Assembly (NCBI GenBank): GCA_963377175.1
Contig: CAUJNA010003788.1
Span: forward strand, 294,201 to 358,200
Direction of reading: 5' to 3'
Origin: Effrenium voratum
Taxonomy: Eukaryota; Sar; Dinophyceae; Suessiales; Symbiodiniaceae
Length of the DNA: 64,000 bases
Part shown: positions 50,101-61,300 of the stretch, piece after piece
Layout: each line of letters starts with the position of its first letter
Position numbering within the stretch: position 1 is the stretch's first letter
Notes under the pieces: generated by a model
The model's input: the letters and a program-made list of their open reading frames with translations, nothing else
The model's database searches: none
Told to the model about the DNA's origin: nothing
Program-made: the position numbers and the translations under genes

Positions 50101-53012
50101 TCTCGGTTCTACCAAGCTGGTTATCAAGGTTTATGGGAGCCTTGCGATAACGCCCCGTGAAACCAGGCAGTAGAACCATCTCAGTTGGGGATTTAGCGCT
50201 CACATAGTCTGCATAAAGCGGGCGAGAGGAGCTATCGGACTTCAGGACCTGCAGGAACTTGATCGGCTTGGAGCTGCCCAAATCGATCTGGAACCAGGGG
50301 TTCTTCTCCCCGTGGGCTGCGCGGCCGAAGTCGTGACCATTGGAGAATCAAGGCTTCTCCCATTCGACCCAATCTATTTGGTCGAAGCTTGGCTCGGGTC
50401 GCAAAGGGACACTGCAGGAAGCCATGCACCAATTTTCCTCCCTGCTGGTCTCGCTAGACCAAAACAGCCGGCAAACCACAAATCACACACCCCAAAGGAA
50501 ACACGTCGAGTCGAGTCTGCGAGTGCGGCCTTGGGCCGCTTGCTTTCTCCCCAGCTGAAAGCCCTTGAGTCTCCGCACAAAGCTTTGGGGCGGTTTGGTG
50601 CAGCAGGTTTCGGGAGGGATCCCCGGCTTCCGGGGGTGCGGATACCACTTTGGCGAATTTGGAGGGGCCCGGCCCTACCTCGTGGCGGCCAAAAAATATA
50701 TCTTGGTGACTCCTTTTCTCGGGGCAAGCGAAATGTGCAGTAGGCTCATTGTCTGGCATCGAGCGCCGCTACCCACATGGGGGGGGGGGAAAATTAGGAT
50801 AAACACAGGCCGTCACAGTCCTAACATTGAGTGGGACATCCCACCTGAGGGAAGCGTGTCCACTTGCAGGTTCGGTGAGAAATCCGGCAATCTCTCAGAC
50901 ATGAAAGGAGCTGAGGCCACAGCCATGTTACAAGCCCATCAGCCTGATATGTTGAGACAGGTTCAACAAAGAGATCTCATGAGTGGCCGAGCTACATGTG
51001 ACTATGCGCTGGCATGCAAACACCCAAGGGGCCCTGGAATCAAGCCAAGCTGGCACACATCCCAAACAAACGAGTGCAAGCACGAACCTGCCCAAAGAGG
51101 CTCCTAGCATGCGGCAAATGCGTTCCTTTGCCTGCAGCCTGCCAGCTTGAAAACTGATCTGTAGCCAAGTTCCTGAAGAGTGACTTTTGTCCCTGCTGAT
51201 AGTCTTATGTCCCCGCATTCCCTTCAACATCACCCGCCTACCAAACCGAAGCGCACTTACACGTGGCGCAAATGGAAGCCCGGGTTTACCCCGGCAACTG
51301 TGTTGGTGTTGGAATGTCCTAGGTTCCCAGCAACAAAAACAAACATGCTGCCTAGATTTCCCGTTGCTTGTTTAAGACATTGCTGACTGGCAATCCAGGT
51401 CAATGTAGTTGCTAGTTGAGGGAAATCATGCTTGTCCAAAGGTCAAAGGGTTTAACAACAACTTGAAAGTAGTGGACAAGAGCAGCCAAGAGTTTGCATT
51501 GAGGATTGAGCGGTTGAACCACTTTAAGGTGGCACCAAATAGGAACCAAACATAATTCAAAAAAAGCAATCAAGCCGGGAGCTTGGTCCCCACAAAATCC
51601 GTCCCCTCCTTGGGTGTGCCAAGTTTTCTACAAGATGAAGGTTCCTCACTGGGGGTACCCGCATTTCGGTTATTTACCCAAAGGATTTGGGTGGTTCGGC
51701 CAAGTCTTGCGGATGTCTCCAAGAGTCTTGGCCCGTGCCGCGCCTGCTTTCCAGTCGGTGCTGCATCGCGTCTCCTGCCTGCCGTCGGTGCAGTATCGCG
51801 CGAAGTGGTTCCCGAAGATGGAGCTCATGGTGGGAAAGCCCCTCGCGGACGCCGCGGTGATGTCCTAGCGAGCACACTCCCCTGCAACTTCACACAAGGA
51901 ATCAACGAAAGTGTTTTGTTTTTAGGGAGGCTCCTCCAAAGATGTTGTTTTTGTTGCGAAGTTGGTGAGTCCAATATCCTTCCTGAAATGGTCGAGGAGA
52001 TGAGTAGTTAGCGGCCCCGATCAAACTCCCAATTAACACCCTGTCAATAAATTTTGGGGAGGTGCAAGCATTAGCTTACCCCAACCCCATCTATGTCATG
52101 GTCAGAATACCTAGTTGCCCAGTGACCATGGCTTTAAACGGGGAACCCGTTTTGGGATTGTTTTTTTTGCAAGGAACCCACCAAAACAACAAGTAAAACC
52201 GGGTGGAACCCAGGATCCTGTAGAGGACGACCCACAGCACCCCTCCGTCCCGGATGGAGTTGTCAGTGGGACTTGCAACCACTGGTGCGAAACTGCCCGA
52301 AGACATTCCAAATTTGAAGGGAGACTCCTTGGTATATCACAAACCCGGGAAGGGTAGAAGAACACCAAAACAAATTTCCAGAGAGAAACTGAGTGCCCGT
52401 GGGTTTTGATCGTATAGCTCGCAGCCCTGCTTAAACAACTTCCGCATGGTGTCCCTTCCCTGGTTCAAAAACATATTGACACGAACGGCAAGTTTGCTTT
52501 TGGCCAAATGTTCCAGCGACAAGCGAGAAACAAATTCTCTCTGCTGCCTTAAAGGGAATCAGCTCGTAGAAGTTCAGCACGCGCTTCCCCATCAGCTGCA
52601 GGTACACGTAGCGCCCAGCCATCCCCCCGCAGGACACTTCGTACCTCAAGGCGCCAGCAGGGTGGAATCTTCGGCATCAGCTAAGGTTTCCCTTTGCTGC
52701 TGCTTGCCCATTTGGAAGAGGAATCCACAGTGGCAAAGCTATTCGCCCTGGCTCTTCCTTCCAGAGTTCTAGGCGATTCAAATTCCATTCTGTTTACTGT
52801 AACCATCGCGTTCAGACAACGGTCGTTTTCCCTGGTTGTCGGTGGCTTTCCGGAAGCAAGGAGTCCTCTGAGACGGCCCAGGAGTTAGCTACTTGAATGA
52901 GCTTTCTTTGACATCGGACGCCCTGTTGCCCCCTCGCAAAGCATAACTGGGTTATATACTCACCATGCAGCCAAACGCCAACCCAAAGTAAAATGGGATG
53001 CCACTTGGCCAT
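47132..53012 (-). CDS. Gene L model: secreted protein with discoidin-like (F5/8 type C) modules
   Basis: Gene-level entry; exons listed separately. The proposed start is ATG at 53012 with a short hydrophobic leader. Order downstream: EVSCGG..GRYVYLQL exon, DNSIRDGG exon, ARYCTDG..TRCSTDW exon, NPWFQIDLG exon, a 29-residue Cys module, a second Cys exon, VYVQLPG..LNLKEF exon, and a last exon at 47188. F5/8 type C domains bind glycans or lipids at the cell surface. The pieces A.DG...T.W, NPW.Q.DLG and YV.(V/L)QL.G...L...E..VF follow the order of that fold. The gene is tied together by order and by its parallel with exons at 58.3-63.9 kb; not every intron phase closes, so some exons are missing or misplaced. 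Confidence 0.55.
47643..47712 (-). CDS. Gene L exon: VYVQLPG strand of a discoidin-like module
   Basis: 70 nt. It reads VYVQLPGTRVLNLKEFLVFE then SKD. It matches the C-terminal strands of F5/8 type C domains (YVRVQLPG..YLSLAEVQVF). Acceptor ACTGAG/G, donor ACT/GCAAGT. The exon at 62787-62728 (VYVQHKGNRNLHFWEF) begins at the same codon. Confidence 0.62.
48647..48704 (-). CDS. Gene L exon: Cys-rich segment
   Basis: 58 nt, phase 1 start. It reads GESCTGKTCGKPYKHSDQP. Acceptor CTTCAG/G, donor CCTG/GCTCCT (GC type). It follows the 84-nt Cys module exon in order. Confidence 0.5.
49467..49550 (-). CDS. Gene L exon: 29-residue Cys module
   Basis: 84 nt, phase 1-1. It reads GCVAMRGLSGLHCNHAGAVL then GVSETPCEG. 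The paralogue at 58347-58264 is also 84 nt with the same ends and the shared pattern GC-A--G-SG-HC---GAV-G-S--PC-G. Acceptor CTCAG/GC, donor GAAG/GC. Likely a disulfide-bonded insert of the extracellular module. Confidence 0.65.
50204..50316 (-). CDS. Gene L exon: NPWFQIDLG core of a discoidin-like domain
   Basis: 113 nt, phase 1 in, phase 0 out. It reads HGEKNPWFQIDLGSSKPIKF, LQVLKSDSSSRPLYADY. NPW(F/W)Q(I/V)DLG followed by a hydrophobic strand is a hallmark of F5/8 type C and fucolectin domains. Acceptor GCGCAG/CC, donor TAT/GTGAGC. The paralogous exon at 59298 starts at the homologous codon with the same phase. Confidence 0.68.
51744..51864 (-). CDS. Gene L exon: N-terminal part of a discoidin-like domain
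   Basis: 121 nt, ends in phase 1. It reads DITAASARGFPTMSSIFGN, HFARYCTDGRQETRCSTDW, KA. The segment A-x-x-(C)-x-DG-x-x-x-T-x-(C)-x-x-x-W matches the A.DG...T.W.S start of F5/8 type C domains, with two extra Cys. The exon at 60803 (ADYCSDDDFTTRCSTKW) is homologous. Acceptor GCTAG/G, donor GCAG/GCGCGG. The phase joins 50316 to give STDWKA-A-HGEKNPW. Confidence 0.68.
52218..52281 (-). CDS. Gene L exon: DNSIRDGG segment
   Basis: About 64 nt. It reads VVASPTDNSIRDGGVLWVVL then Y. Acceptor CACCAG/T. The donor may be of GA type (TACAG/GATCCT). Hydrophobic strand pattern; placed in gene L by position. Confidence 0.42.
52548..52644 (-). CDS. Gene L exon: YEVSCGG...GRYVYLQL of a discoidin-like domain
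   Basis: 97 nt, phase 2 in, 0 out. It reads YEVSCGGMAGRYVYLQLMG then KRVLNFYELIPFK. GRYV-x-(V/L)-QL-x-G-x-x-(V/L)-L-x-x-x-E is the C-terminal signature of F5/8 type C domains. The exon at 63940-63799 has YEISCG...GRYAGVLRV with the same entry phase. Acceptor TTGAG/G, donor AAG/GCAGCA. Confidence 0.66.
52964..53012 (-). CDS. Gene L first coding exon: start codon and signal peptide
   Basis: 49 nt. ATG, then MAKWHPILLWVGVWLH, a short hydrophobic core typical of a secretion leader, ending at a canonical donor CATG/GTGAGT in phase 1. The next exon starts in phase 2, so one more exon probably lies between 52645 and 52963. Confidence 0.5.
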
Positions 53013-53689
53013 GCCCAAATGAGAAGCTGCACTTGATCTCAACCCAACTTGTATGGGTGATTGGTGCAAGCCCTGTCCGTTTTATTGTGGTGTTAACCCA
53101 GGTGAAGCCCTGTTGTCAACCTACTTTAGGGGGATCCTTCGATTTGGAGAAACACACCCAACTGATATGCTGGGTTATATCATCTGGGGTGAAGGTCGAA
53201 ATACCGCTCCCTCTATACATCTCTATATATATATAAATATCAGAAACCAATGTCCCCAGCCCTGCGATTTTTTTTTTGGGGGGGGGGGGGGCCAAACTCA
53301 ATAAACCACGAGAAAACAAAAAGACAACACAAACAAACCAAACGCTGCCTCACATATGAGGGAAATGTGTTGGTATGACGGGGGAGGACCAGAACTCGAA
53401 AAACCTCGGGAAAACCAAAAAACAAAGATATGAGGGAAATGTTTTGGTATGACGGGCTTGCCTTGCCAAAAGTAGTTGTCTGGAGGTTTGTTTTTTTGTA
53501 TTTTGGTTTTCTCGAGTTTTTTGTTACTTTGCCACAGATGCTTGACAGGGCGCTCAGATTTTGGACCCAGCACGAGATGCAGATCATGGAAGCAGTCTGA
53601 GGCGCACTGCACACAGTGTGTTTACCAAAGATATTCTTGGAAAGTGAAGATACGCCGAGTAAATTGGCGAGAGGGGAGGATGACCAAAT
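53013..53689. other. Spacer upstream of gene L
   Basis: It holds a T run followed by a G run (53268-53291) and a direct repeat of a CGGG(A/G)...CATATGAGGGAAATGT(T/G)TTGGTATGACGGG phrase at 53340-53455. No exon seen. Confidence 0.45.
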
Positions 53690-54560
53690 AATATCTGACC
53701 TTATGACCTTTCCATCTCTTGCCTACATCAGTCTCTCTGTCATCTCTATCACTAACTCACTTCTCAGAGATACCTTCTGCAGCTACTAATTGGCCAGCGG
53801 CAACGCTCACCGATTTCAAACCTCTATCTTACCTCTCTGTTCTCCCTTTCATCTCTAGTCCTCACCACCTACAGCTTCCTTGAAGATGAGATGGGGGCGG
53901 AGGGGCAAGAGATGAGAGAGAAGGGAAGGAGATGGATGGCCATCCAACCATCTCGTTTCCCTTAGTCTAATTTTCTTTCCTGTCGCTTCATTTGTTTCTT
54001 CTTTCCTGGCCGTTGCGGCGGTGAAGAGTTAGGTAAGAGGTGACAAGAGGAAATCCCACCCGCTAGCCGTTTGCAACGGTGAGAATGGAAAGGAGAAGGG
54101 AAAGTCTTTCCGGCGGTTACAAATGAATTCCGCTTCCTTCGCCTCTAGTCAGCTTCTCTTTCCCAATCTCTTCCCCAATTCTAAGTTACTTTGGGAAAGG
54201 GGGAGGTCAAGAGAAGGGAAGTGAGTGAACCTAGACGGGCTGGAATGTCTTTATAGTTGTCCCAGCTCTTGACTCTCTATCTCTTTCCCAATCATCTTGG
54301 CCTGTCGTTCCCATTCTCTTTTTGTAATCTTGGGAGTGGCATGAGAGGTAAGAATGGAGAAAGGGAATGCAAGAGATGGAAAGCATTTCTGCTTTATCTC
54401 TTAGAATTTGGAAATGCTTTCATGACAGTAGTATCTCTTTCCCTTTCTCTGCGTTGCTTGTCCTGTCTCTTCGCTCACTTCTTCACTCATCATGACCTGC
54501 GAGCGAGAGAAAGGAGATTGGGAAGGGTGAGGGAAGAGAGTGCGTGGGACAGTGCGCTAC
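53690..54560. repeat. Palindrome-rich purine/pyrimidine block
   Basis: Alternating runs of GGGAAAGAGA-type purines and TCTCTTTCCC-type pyrimidines make several imperfect hairpins. One is centred near 53950 (GGAGATGGATGGCCATCCAACCATCTC, split by its palindromic centre). Another spans 54357-54455 (GAAAGGGAATGC, GAAAGCATTTC against GGAAATGCTTTC, TCTCTTTCCCTTTCTC). No coding signal. Confidence 0.7.
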
Positions 54561-54655
54561 GGGATTGTCATTGGCGCTGAGGTCGCGCATTGGAAAGGTG
54601 GTGATGTTGAAGACGCCCCGCGGTTGCTCAGGAGTGTAAAACTGCATTGATGGGC
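54561..54655 (-). CDS. Exon of an unrecognised gene
   Basis: 95 nt. It reads PSMQFYTPEQPRGVFNITTF then PMRDLSANDNP. Acceptor ACTTGCAG/G, donor CCC/GTAGCG. Protein-like and GC3-rich. Confidence 0.45.
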
Positions 54656-54667
54656 CTGCAAGTGAGC

Positions 54668-54714
54668 CCCTCCACCACCTCATTGAGGTCATCATAGGTC
54701 ATGCTCTTGGAAGG
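54668..54714 (-). CDS. Possible exon just upstream
   Basis: It reads PSKSMTYDDLNEVVEG after TCTCGCAG/C. It lies in a different frame, almost touching the exon at 54655, so the two cannot both be exons separated by a normal intron; one may be a shadow. Confidence 0.3.
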
Positions 54715-54984
54715 CTGCGAGACAAACAGGCACTGCCAGTTGAGGATGCAAGGGTGCAAATGACAGATGGAAATGGCAAGGCAAACGCAAGAAAAGGGGG
54801 CAAACCACCAGATCAAAAGCTGAATGGCCTTATCGTACTACGTGCCATGAACTTGGAAAGCAGCAATTGCAGAAGCCAAGGTTCCCGCTGCGCTTCTTAT
54901 GCTTCTGACCCCAACAAAAACCTCTTGTGACATATCAAAGACAGCCTTTTTTGACGTAAAACGCAGGGCTGGGGGGGACATTGG

Positions 54985-55065
54985 CCTCTCTCATATATAT
55001 ATATATATGTATTACCTCTATATATATATATACATGTGCACATATATACATATATATATATCGTT
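54985..55065. repeat. (TA)n-rich microsatellite
   Basis: ATATATATATATGTATT, then TATATATATATACATG, then CATATATATATATCG; AT-rich with internal dyads. Confidence 0.9.
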
Positions 55066-55554
55066 GTAAAGAAAAAGACAAGGTATTTTCCAAAAAACAA
55101 TATCCAAAAAGAGTTAGACGAAAACCAAACATTTGTGGGTGATATGACTTCAAACGGCCCCAGGCGATTCTCGGGGTGCCGTTGGTTTCCTCCCGAAAGA
55201 CAAAACGTCCACTCCGTACCCCTTTTCTACTTGTGACACCATTGAAGGGATAGAAGGTGAATGCCCCAGGAAGGAACAAAGAGAAAATGGCCTGGCTATT
55301 GGCCTGACTATTTGTGTGAAAATCGTTGGCCCAACTGTCCAGCTCTCTGGGGTAAGATAAGATCACATGCAAATAGTGCAAGTACCTCTAGAAGTGTCAA
55401 GCCAGCAAGCGCACAGACAGGGCTTGACTGACAAATTGGGAGCAATGCAATGAGGGGACCACTTGGCAATTGTCTGTGGTCCAATGCAATGAGGGGACAA
55501 AGCCCTGACAACGCACAAACCAATGTGTCCTTTGGCAATTTGTCAGCGCACAAG

Positions 55555-55900
55555 CAAGACAAAGAAACAAACAAGCAGGCAGGCAAACAAACGGACAGAA
55601 AGACAGACAGGGAGACAGACAGACAGCCAGACAGACAGATAGACAGACAGACAGACAGGCAGACAGACAAACAGACAAAAACAATCAAACAAACAAACAA
55701 AACAAAACAACACATAAACAGGCAAGCAGGCAAGCAGGCAAGCAAGCAAGCAAGCAAGCAAATCAACAAACAAACAAACTAACAAACAAACAAACAAACA
55801 AAACAAACAGAAGAAAAAAAACAGACAGACAGACAGACAGACAGACAGGCAGACAGACACAGACAGACAGACAGACAGCCAGCCAGCCAGCCAGCCAGCC

Positions 55901-55949
<49 letters not shown>

Positions 55950-56279
55950 CACACACACAAACAAACAAACAAACAAACAAACAAACAAAGGAACAAACGA
56001 ACAAACAAACGAACAAGCAAACAAACAAACAGACCAACAAACAAACAAACAGACAGACAAACAAACACACACACACAAACAAACAAACAAACAAACAAAC
56101 AAACAAACCAACAAACAAACAAGGAAGGAAAGAACGAACGAACGAACAAACAAACAAACAAACAAGGAAGGAAGGAAGGAAGGAAGGAAAGAAAGAACGA
56201 CCACACAATACACACAGAAATAGAGAAACATTGAAACAGAGAAAGAAAGCAAGAAAGAAAGAAAGAACACAAGAAAGAC

Positions 56280-56314
<35 letters not shown>

Positions 56315-56923
56315 CAGACAGAAAGAAAGAAATAAAGAACAAAAATAGATAAAGAAACAAAGAAACGACGAAACAAACAAACAGAAGACAAACAAACAAA
56401 CCCGCAAGCCAACAAAGAAACAAGGAAACAACGAAAAGTCAGAAATAACGAAACAAGCAAGCAAGCAAGCAAGCAAACCAAAGCAAAGCAAAGCAAACCA
56501 AAGCAAAGTAAGCAAGCAAGCACACACACACGCACGCACGCACCCAAGCAAGCAAGCAATCAAACACAAACAACCACAAACAACCAAACAAACCGACAAA
56601 CCATCAATCAAACACTTAAACACGCCAGCCAAACAAAGCACCCAAACAAACCAACCAAAGAACCACCAAACCGACCAAAGAACCACCAAAGAACCACCAA
56701 ACCAACCAGCCAACCGACCGACCGACCTACCAACTAACCAAAAAAGCAGACAAAAGAACGAACGCACAAGCAACCAAGCAAGCACGCAAACACGCAAGCA
56801 AGCAAATCAACCAACCAACAAAAAACAAACATGCACACACAAACACACACACACAGACACAAAGACACACAGACACACACACACAAACACACACACACAC
56901 ACACACACAAACAAACACACACA

Positions 56924-57000
<77 letters not shown>
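55555..57000. repeat. Compound tetranucleotide array ending in (CA)n
   Basis: ACAG, AAAC, AAGC, AAAG, CAAC and CCAG tetramers in blocks from 55555 to 56825, then (CA)n to 57000. The plus strand has almost no T, so long minus-strand Cys/Leu/Val frames are spurious. Confidence 0.95.
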
Positions 57001-57262
57001 CTCAAGTGACCCAAGTTGAGCGGCAGCGTGACTGCTGCCGAACGGCTTGACACGCCAAGGCCTTGTAATGATATTGGATTAATAAGCTGGCAAGTAAATC
57101 GCCATCCGGATTCCCTCTAAAACGGGTTTTCTATCAACCAGGGGCTTAGGTTGATTTATCCAAAGTGCACATTAACGCAGTGCCCAAACGTTAGCTGAAC
57201 AAAGCTTGCTCGTTTGGGACGTTGACTAACTATGGACCAATCATGGAAACCCAAAAGGCTAC

Positions 57263-57351
57263 CAATTTGGTCGGCTTTGGACAACTGAGTTAATATCTTC
57301 AGGGCAGTGGTCACCTCTTGCCAAGAGGCCAGTCCTCCTTGTAGGAGATCT
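57263..57351 (-). CDS. Exon of an unrecognised gene
   Basis: 89 nt. It reads DLLQGGLASWQEVTTALKIL then TQLSKADQI. Acceptor CCTTACAG/A, donor ATTG/GTAGCC. Helical and convincingly protein-like, but lower third-position GC than most exons here. Confidence 0.45.
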
Positions 57352-58263
57352 CTGTAAGGTTCCCGCAAATGTAGCCGTCACAAAAGCCATCTGAGAGGGG
57401 CGCGACTGAGTCAGCCGGGTTTTTTTACTGTGACCATTGAAAGGGCAGGGTGCTCAGAAAGTGGTCAGTAACCCTGGTTACGACCCACTCAGGGGACTTC
57501 AGTGGATTGGAACCATACCCATTACTAACCACGCCAGCCGCCTGCTAAGTATCCTGCCAATCACACAAGCTGGCATCCAGGGTAAGGTTTGGATGCATCA
57601 AGTTGTGGGTCTGCTTCGATTTTAAAAGACGTAAAAGCACTAGGCGACACCTCGGAAGAAACAAACAACACATCCAAACAGTTTCCCAAATATATGGGGC
57701 TTGCAATTGACCCTTGGTCGGCCAAGTACCCATTTCGGCCACATGAGCTGCGGGAAACACAGGAATCGGAGTTCTTTCACAATGGGCAGGATAAACCATG
57801 TTCCAGAGCTACAAATAGATTGCCAAAACAGGAAACACCAAAGAGATGGCCTTCGTCACTTGTGGAAGGAAGCTGAGAACATGTGCCTGGTCTAATCTGT
57901 GCAAACGGAGGGCCGGGAGTCCAATCGCTCCAATTGCCAGTTTCCCTAAGAGGACATGGAAGATTGAGTGAGTCTAGTTTTTGTGGTTGCAACTTAGTGA
58001 GTCTCCCATGTCCTTCCCAAATGGACCACCAAATCAGGACATGCTGCCCGCACCTGTTGGTTGAACCTAGGCCGCCGAAATCACCATGGGCTCCGAAAAG
58101 GGGAAACCAAACGGAGCTTGCTGAAACGATGCAGATTAACATGGAACCCACAAATCCACCATGTGTAGAGGAAGCTCCTTTTTGGGGGGACCCCGGCTTT
58201 TGGGTTCCATGTCAATTTGCAGGGGGAGTAGTAGTTTCAAGTGGGTAAGTGGTTGAGGCCCGC
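57352..58263. other. Spacer or intron
   Basis: No supported exon. It ends with a GCTCCTTTTTGGG ... GGGTTCCATGTCAATTTGCA dispersed element (58167-58227). Confidence 0.35.
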
Positions 58264-58347
58264 CTTTGCAGGGCGACAGGCTGAGTCCAAAGACTGCGCC
58301 GTAGAGGCTGCAGTGCTGACCCGAGTAGCCCCCTAAGGCCTCGCAGC
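58264..58347 (-). CDS. Gene M exon: 29-residue Cys module
   Basis: 84 nt, phase 1-1. It reads GCEALGGYSGQHCSLYGAVF then GLSLSPCKG. Same length, ends and pattern as 49550-49467. Acceptor TCCAAG/GC, donor AAAG/GC. Confidence 0.65.
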
Positions 58348-61300
58348 CTTGGACGCAACGGATGGCCGGGGGCTAAAGTCATTCACGGCGTACTCCCATG
58401 TAATCCCCCATGTAGTCCCCCAGTTGTCCACCCTGTTTGTATTGAAGTACCCCCCCCTCCCCCCCCAACCCACCCGCATTCTAATTTGATTCAGGTCTTC
58501 AAAGTACCTTAGGGAGCAGTGGGTCAAAGCGCCCCAGGAACTGATGATCCAGTTCCAGGGAGGAATGTAACCACAAATCTGGTCACCTGAAACAAGGACC
58601 CTTGAAATCCGCACCAAGTTGGCCCCAAGTGCAGAGCTGCTCCGAAGACCCGATCGGCAGGATAGAACCCTGGCTCACAAAAGGAAACCCGTCGGCCTTT
58701 CCAGGTGGTTGGTGTCCAAGTCCAATTAATTCTCCCCGTACAAAGAATCCAAAAGGTGGTAATACCAGGTGGTAACGCAAGGGGACACACTCCCTGACCT
58801 CAGATGACTGGGGAAAAAAAAGACAACAAATCTACCCACCAAAAAGTTGTTCAAGTGTGTTCAAAGGCCCGGCTGGGCCTTTTTTAGTCTTCGAGGTTCA
58901 GATCACGGCGTTCTGCCAAGTGGCTCTCCGGCTTGGCCCACAACTGGATCTTGTCCTCGGAGAGCTCGCGAGCGAAAAAAAGCAACGGCCCCCACCGAAA
59001 AATGTCCTTTTGAAAACAACTGGATTCCACACGATTTCATTTTTCCCACATGTATGAGGTGCTCTATGGTGCACGGTCAACTTGGTTGCTGCATGTGCCG
59101 TGAGTCCAACTGAAACCCGAGCCGAAATACGAGGTTTGTGGGGGTTTGTCAAATTAGGGGCCTTCAGAAAGTGTCCCTTTCAAAAGGAAATGTAGGGAAC
59201 CCCTGTTGTGACTCATGCAGATTCCGCTTTCAATCGAGTCTCGATGGCAGTCATGGCGTGGAGGTCCACTTGGTACCAGGGATTCGCTTCACCGCGACCT
59301 GCTCGACTGCCAAACTGGGTTCCAAACCAGGGATCCCTCGAATCCGCGATTCGTAGTGGGACACCAGGATATGACTATAACAAGGGATTAAGGATTGATT
59401 TTGAAGAACACACTCGAACAGAGTCAGGGTGTCTTCCTGTCAACTCTTCGAACAAAAGTGCCATAGGTTTACATGCAATACCGTTGACGGACAAGATCAG
59501 ATTCACACCAGTTGGTAGGTGGTTGCTCCCAACATTTCTAGGGTTTCATCCATCCTAGCTGATGCTGGAGTTTACCCGTTTTCAGTAGGGTTGCATTCAT
59601 TATTTGTGTGTTGCATAGCTGTGGGCAATATGTCATGTTCCCCCGAAATACACAAAGGAACATGAGCTATTCTGGCCAGTCGACATCCCCGAGCCTCACA
59701 GGAGTCCCTTAGCTTCCTAAAGTCGAGTTATCACGTCCCGGTTTGTATCGGAACCGTTCTACGGAGTGCTTCCAAACCATCCATGTGGCCTCTCAAAGCC
59801 TGTTCCCCTTTTGGGGAAACCAACCACTCCTGGAATTGAGTCAGTCTGCTATGAGGGTTCTCAAAAAACGGAGTCCTGTCTCAAATAGGGGTTGCCTTTC
59901 ACCAAACCCTCTCCTGACATAGCTCCAAGACGAATCAATGTGGGCAAGTTCTCCAAAAGAATCCACTACCACCTGTGGGGGAACCCAAATATTCACAAAA
60001 GCACAACCCTGTCTCTACGCGGGTGACTGGTATGGAGAGGAGTCCTCAACTGCCCGATTGCCATCGAATTTGAATAAATGAGGGCCATCTGGGCCATCCA
60101 AACTGATGGGCCAATGGTTCCATAGGAACCTCTATGGTTCTCCGATTATCCATCAAGCATGACGTTCACCAAAGCCAAGTAAAAAAATGTTTGACCACGG
60201 TACACAAGGCCCGGTGCTCGCCCTACATTTAGCTCATGTTGACCCCGGATTCATAGTCCGGATTCACACCCCTGTCAATCAGGTGTGGGGCCCACTCCAA
60301 TGGCCCAGATGGCCCATGCAAGTTTCTGTTGAGAAATGAAAAGCCGGCGGAAACCAGCAGAAACCTACATGGGTGTGGCCCAATGGTCTTTCCATTGATG
60401 CTTGTGTTTCATTTCAAGACAATAATTGCGGGTGTCCACTCGCACGCCCACATCCCCATTTCTTCCTCGGCTGTTTGAACCTAAATCATATTTAATGAAT
60501 CTTAAATCGCAAATGCATGTTTACAGATTTCAAATGAGATCCCAATTTCCGCACTCACTCATAGAGTTTGGAAAACCATGTTTCAAAATGTTCAAACACC
60601 TGTTGATTCCTTGGCTGAAGCACCTGTTGTTTAAACAACCTTCAAATGAAGGGGGCCAGGTTCCGGACGCTGCAACAAGGCCCAACCCTGCCCGCTTTCC
60701 GATTTCCCCCTGCGTGGCACGCCTTGGTTCCACTTGGTGCTGCAGCGGGTGGTGAAATCGTCGTCCGAGCAGTAGTCCGCAATGGCGCCCTCTTCCACAG
60801 AACCTGGACCCAAGAGCTCAGATGGGATCCCAAGGCTTGGTCCTAAGAACCTGTCTAAGCCTGGTTGCTTTGGGAGGGAAGAACGAGCAACTAACCTACA
60901 TTTGTTCAACAATCGTTGTTCCTCACAGATCCATTCTTTAAAACAAAGCGAACCCAAAGACACACAACTAACAAAACCTAACAACATCGAAACCTTGATG
61001 TTGGTTTTGGTATTAGATCTCTCAAACATGAGGCTCCCTGCCGTTTATGCATTGGTACATAAACACTACAACTTCACACAGAAAGCTTGGTCTCGGCCCT
61101 TGTTGTGGTTGCGCAGTTGCACATTGCAAATCTGCCCACTAGCCGCAAGCTCTTGTAAGTCGAGCTGCCAATCACTTGAAGCGGTGGACATGTGACAAAC
61201 GTGCCTGCCACATGGGGGCTCGTCAGAAACAGGGGCTGTTTTTTGGCTATCTCCTTCAAAATGGCACAAGTGGCCCCCCTAAAATCTCCGCTAAAACTTG

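Noticed and set aside
55397..57053. Long minus Cys/Leu/Phe frames resembling membrane proteins
   Set aside because: The tetranucleotide and CA arrays lack the bases needed for stops in these frames.
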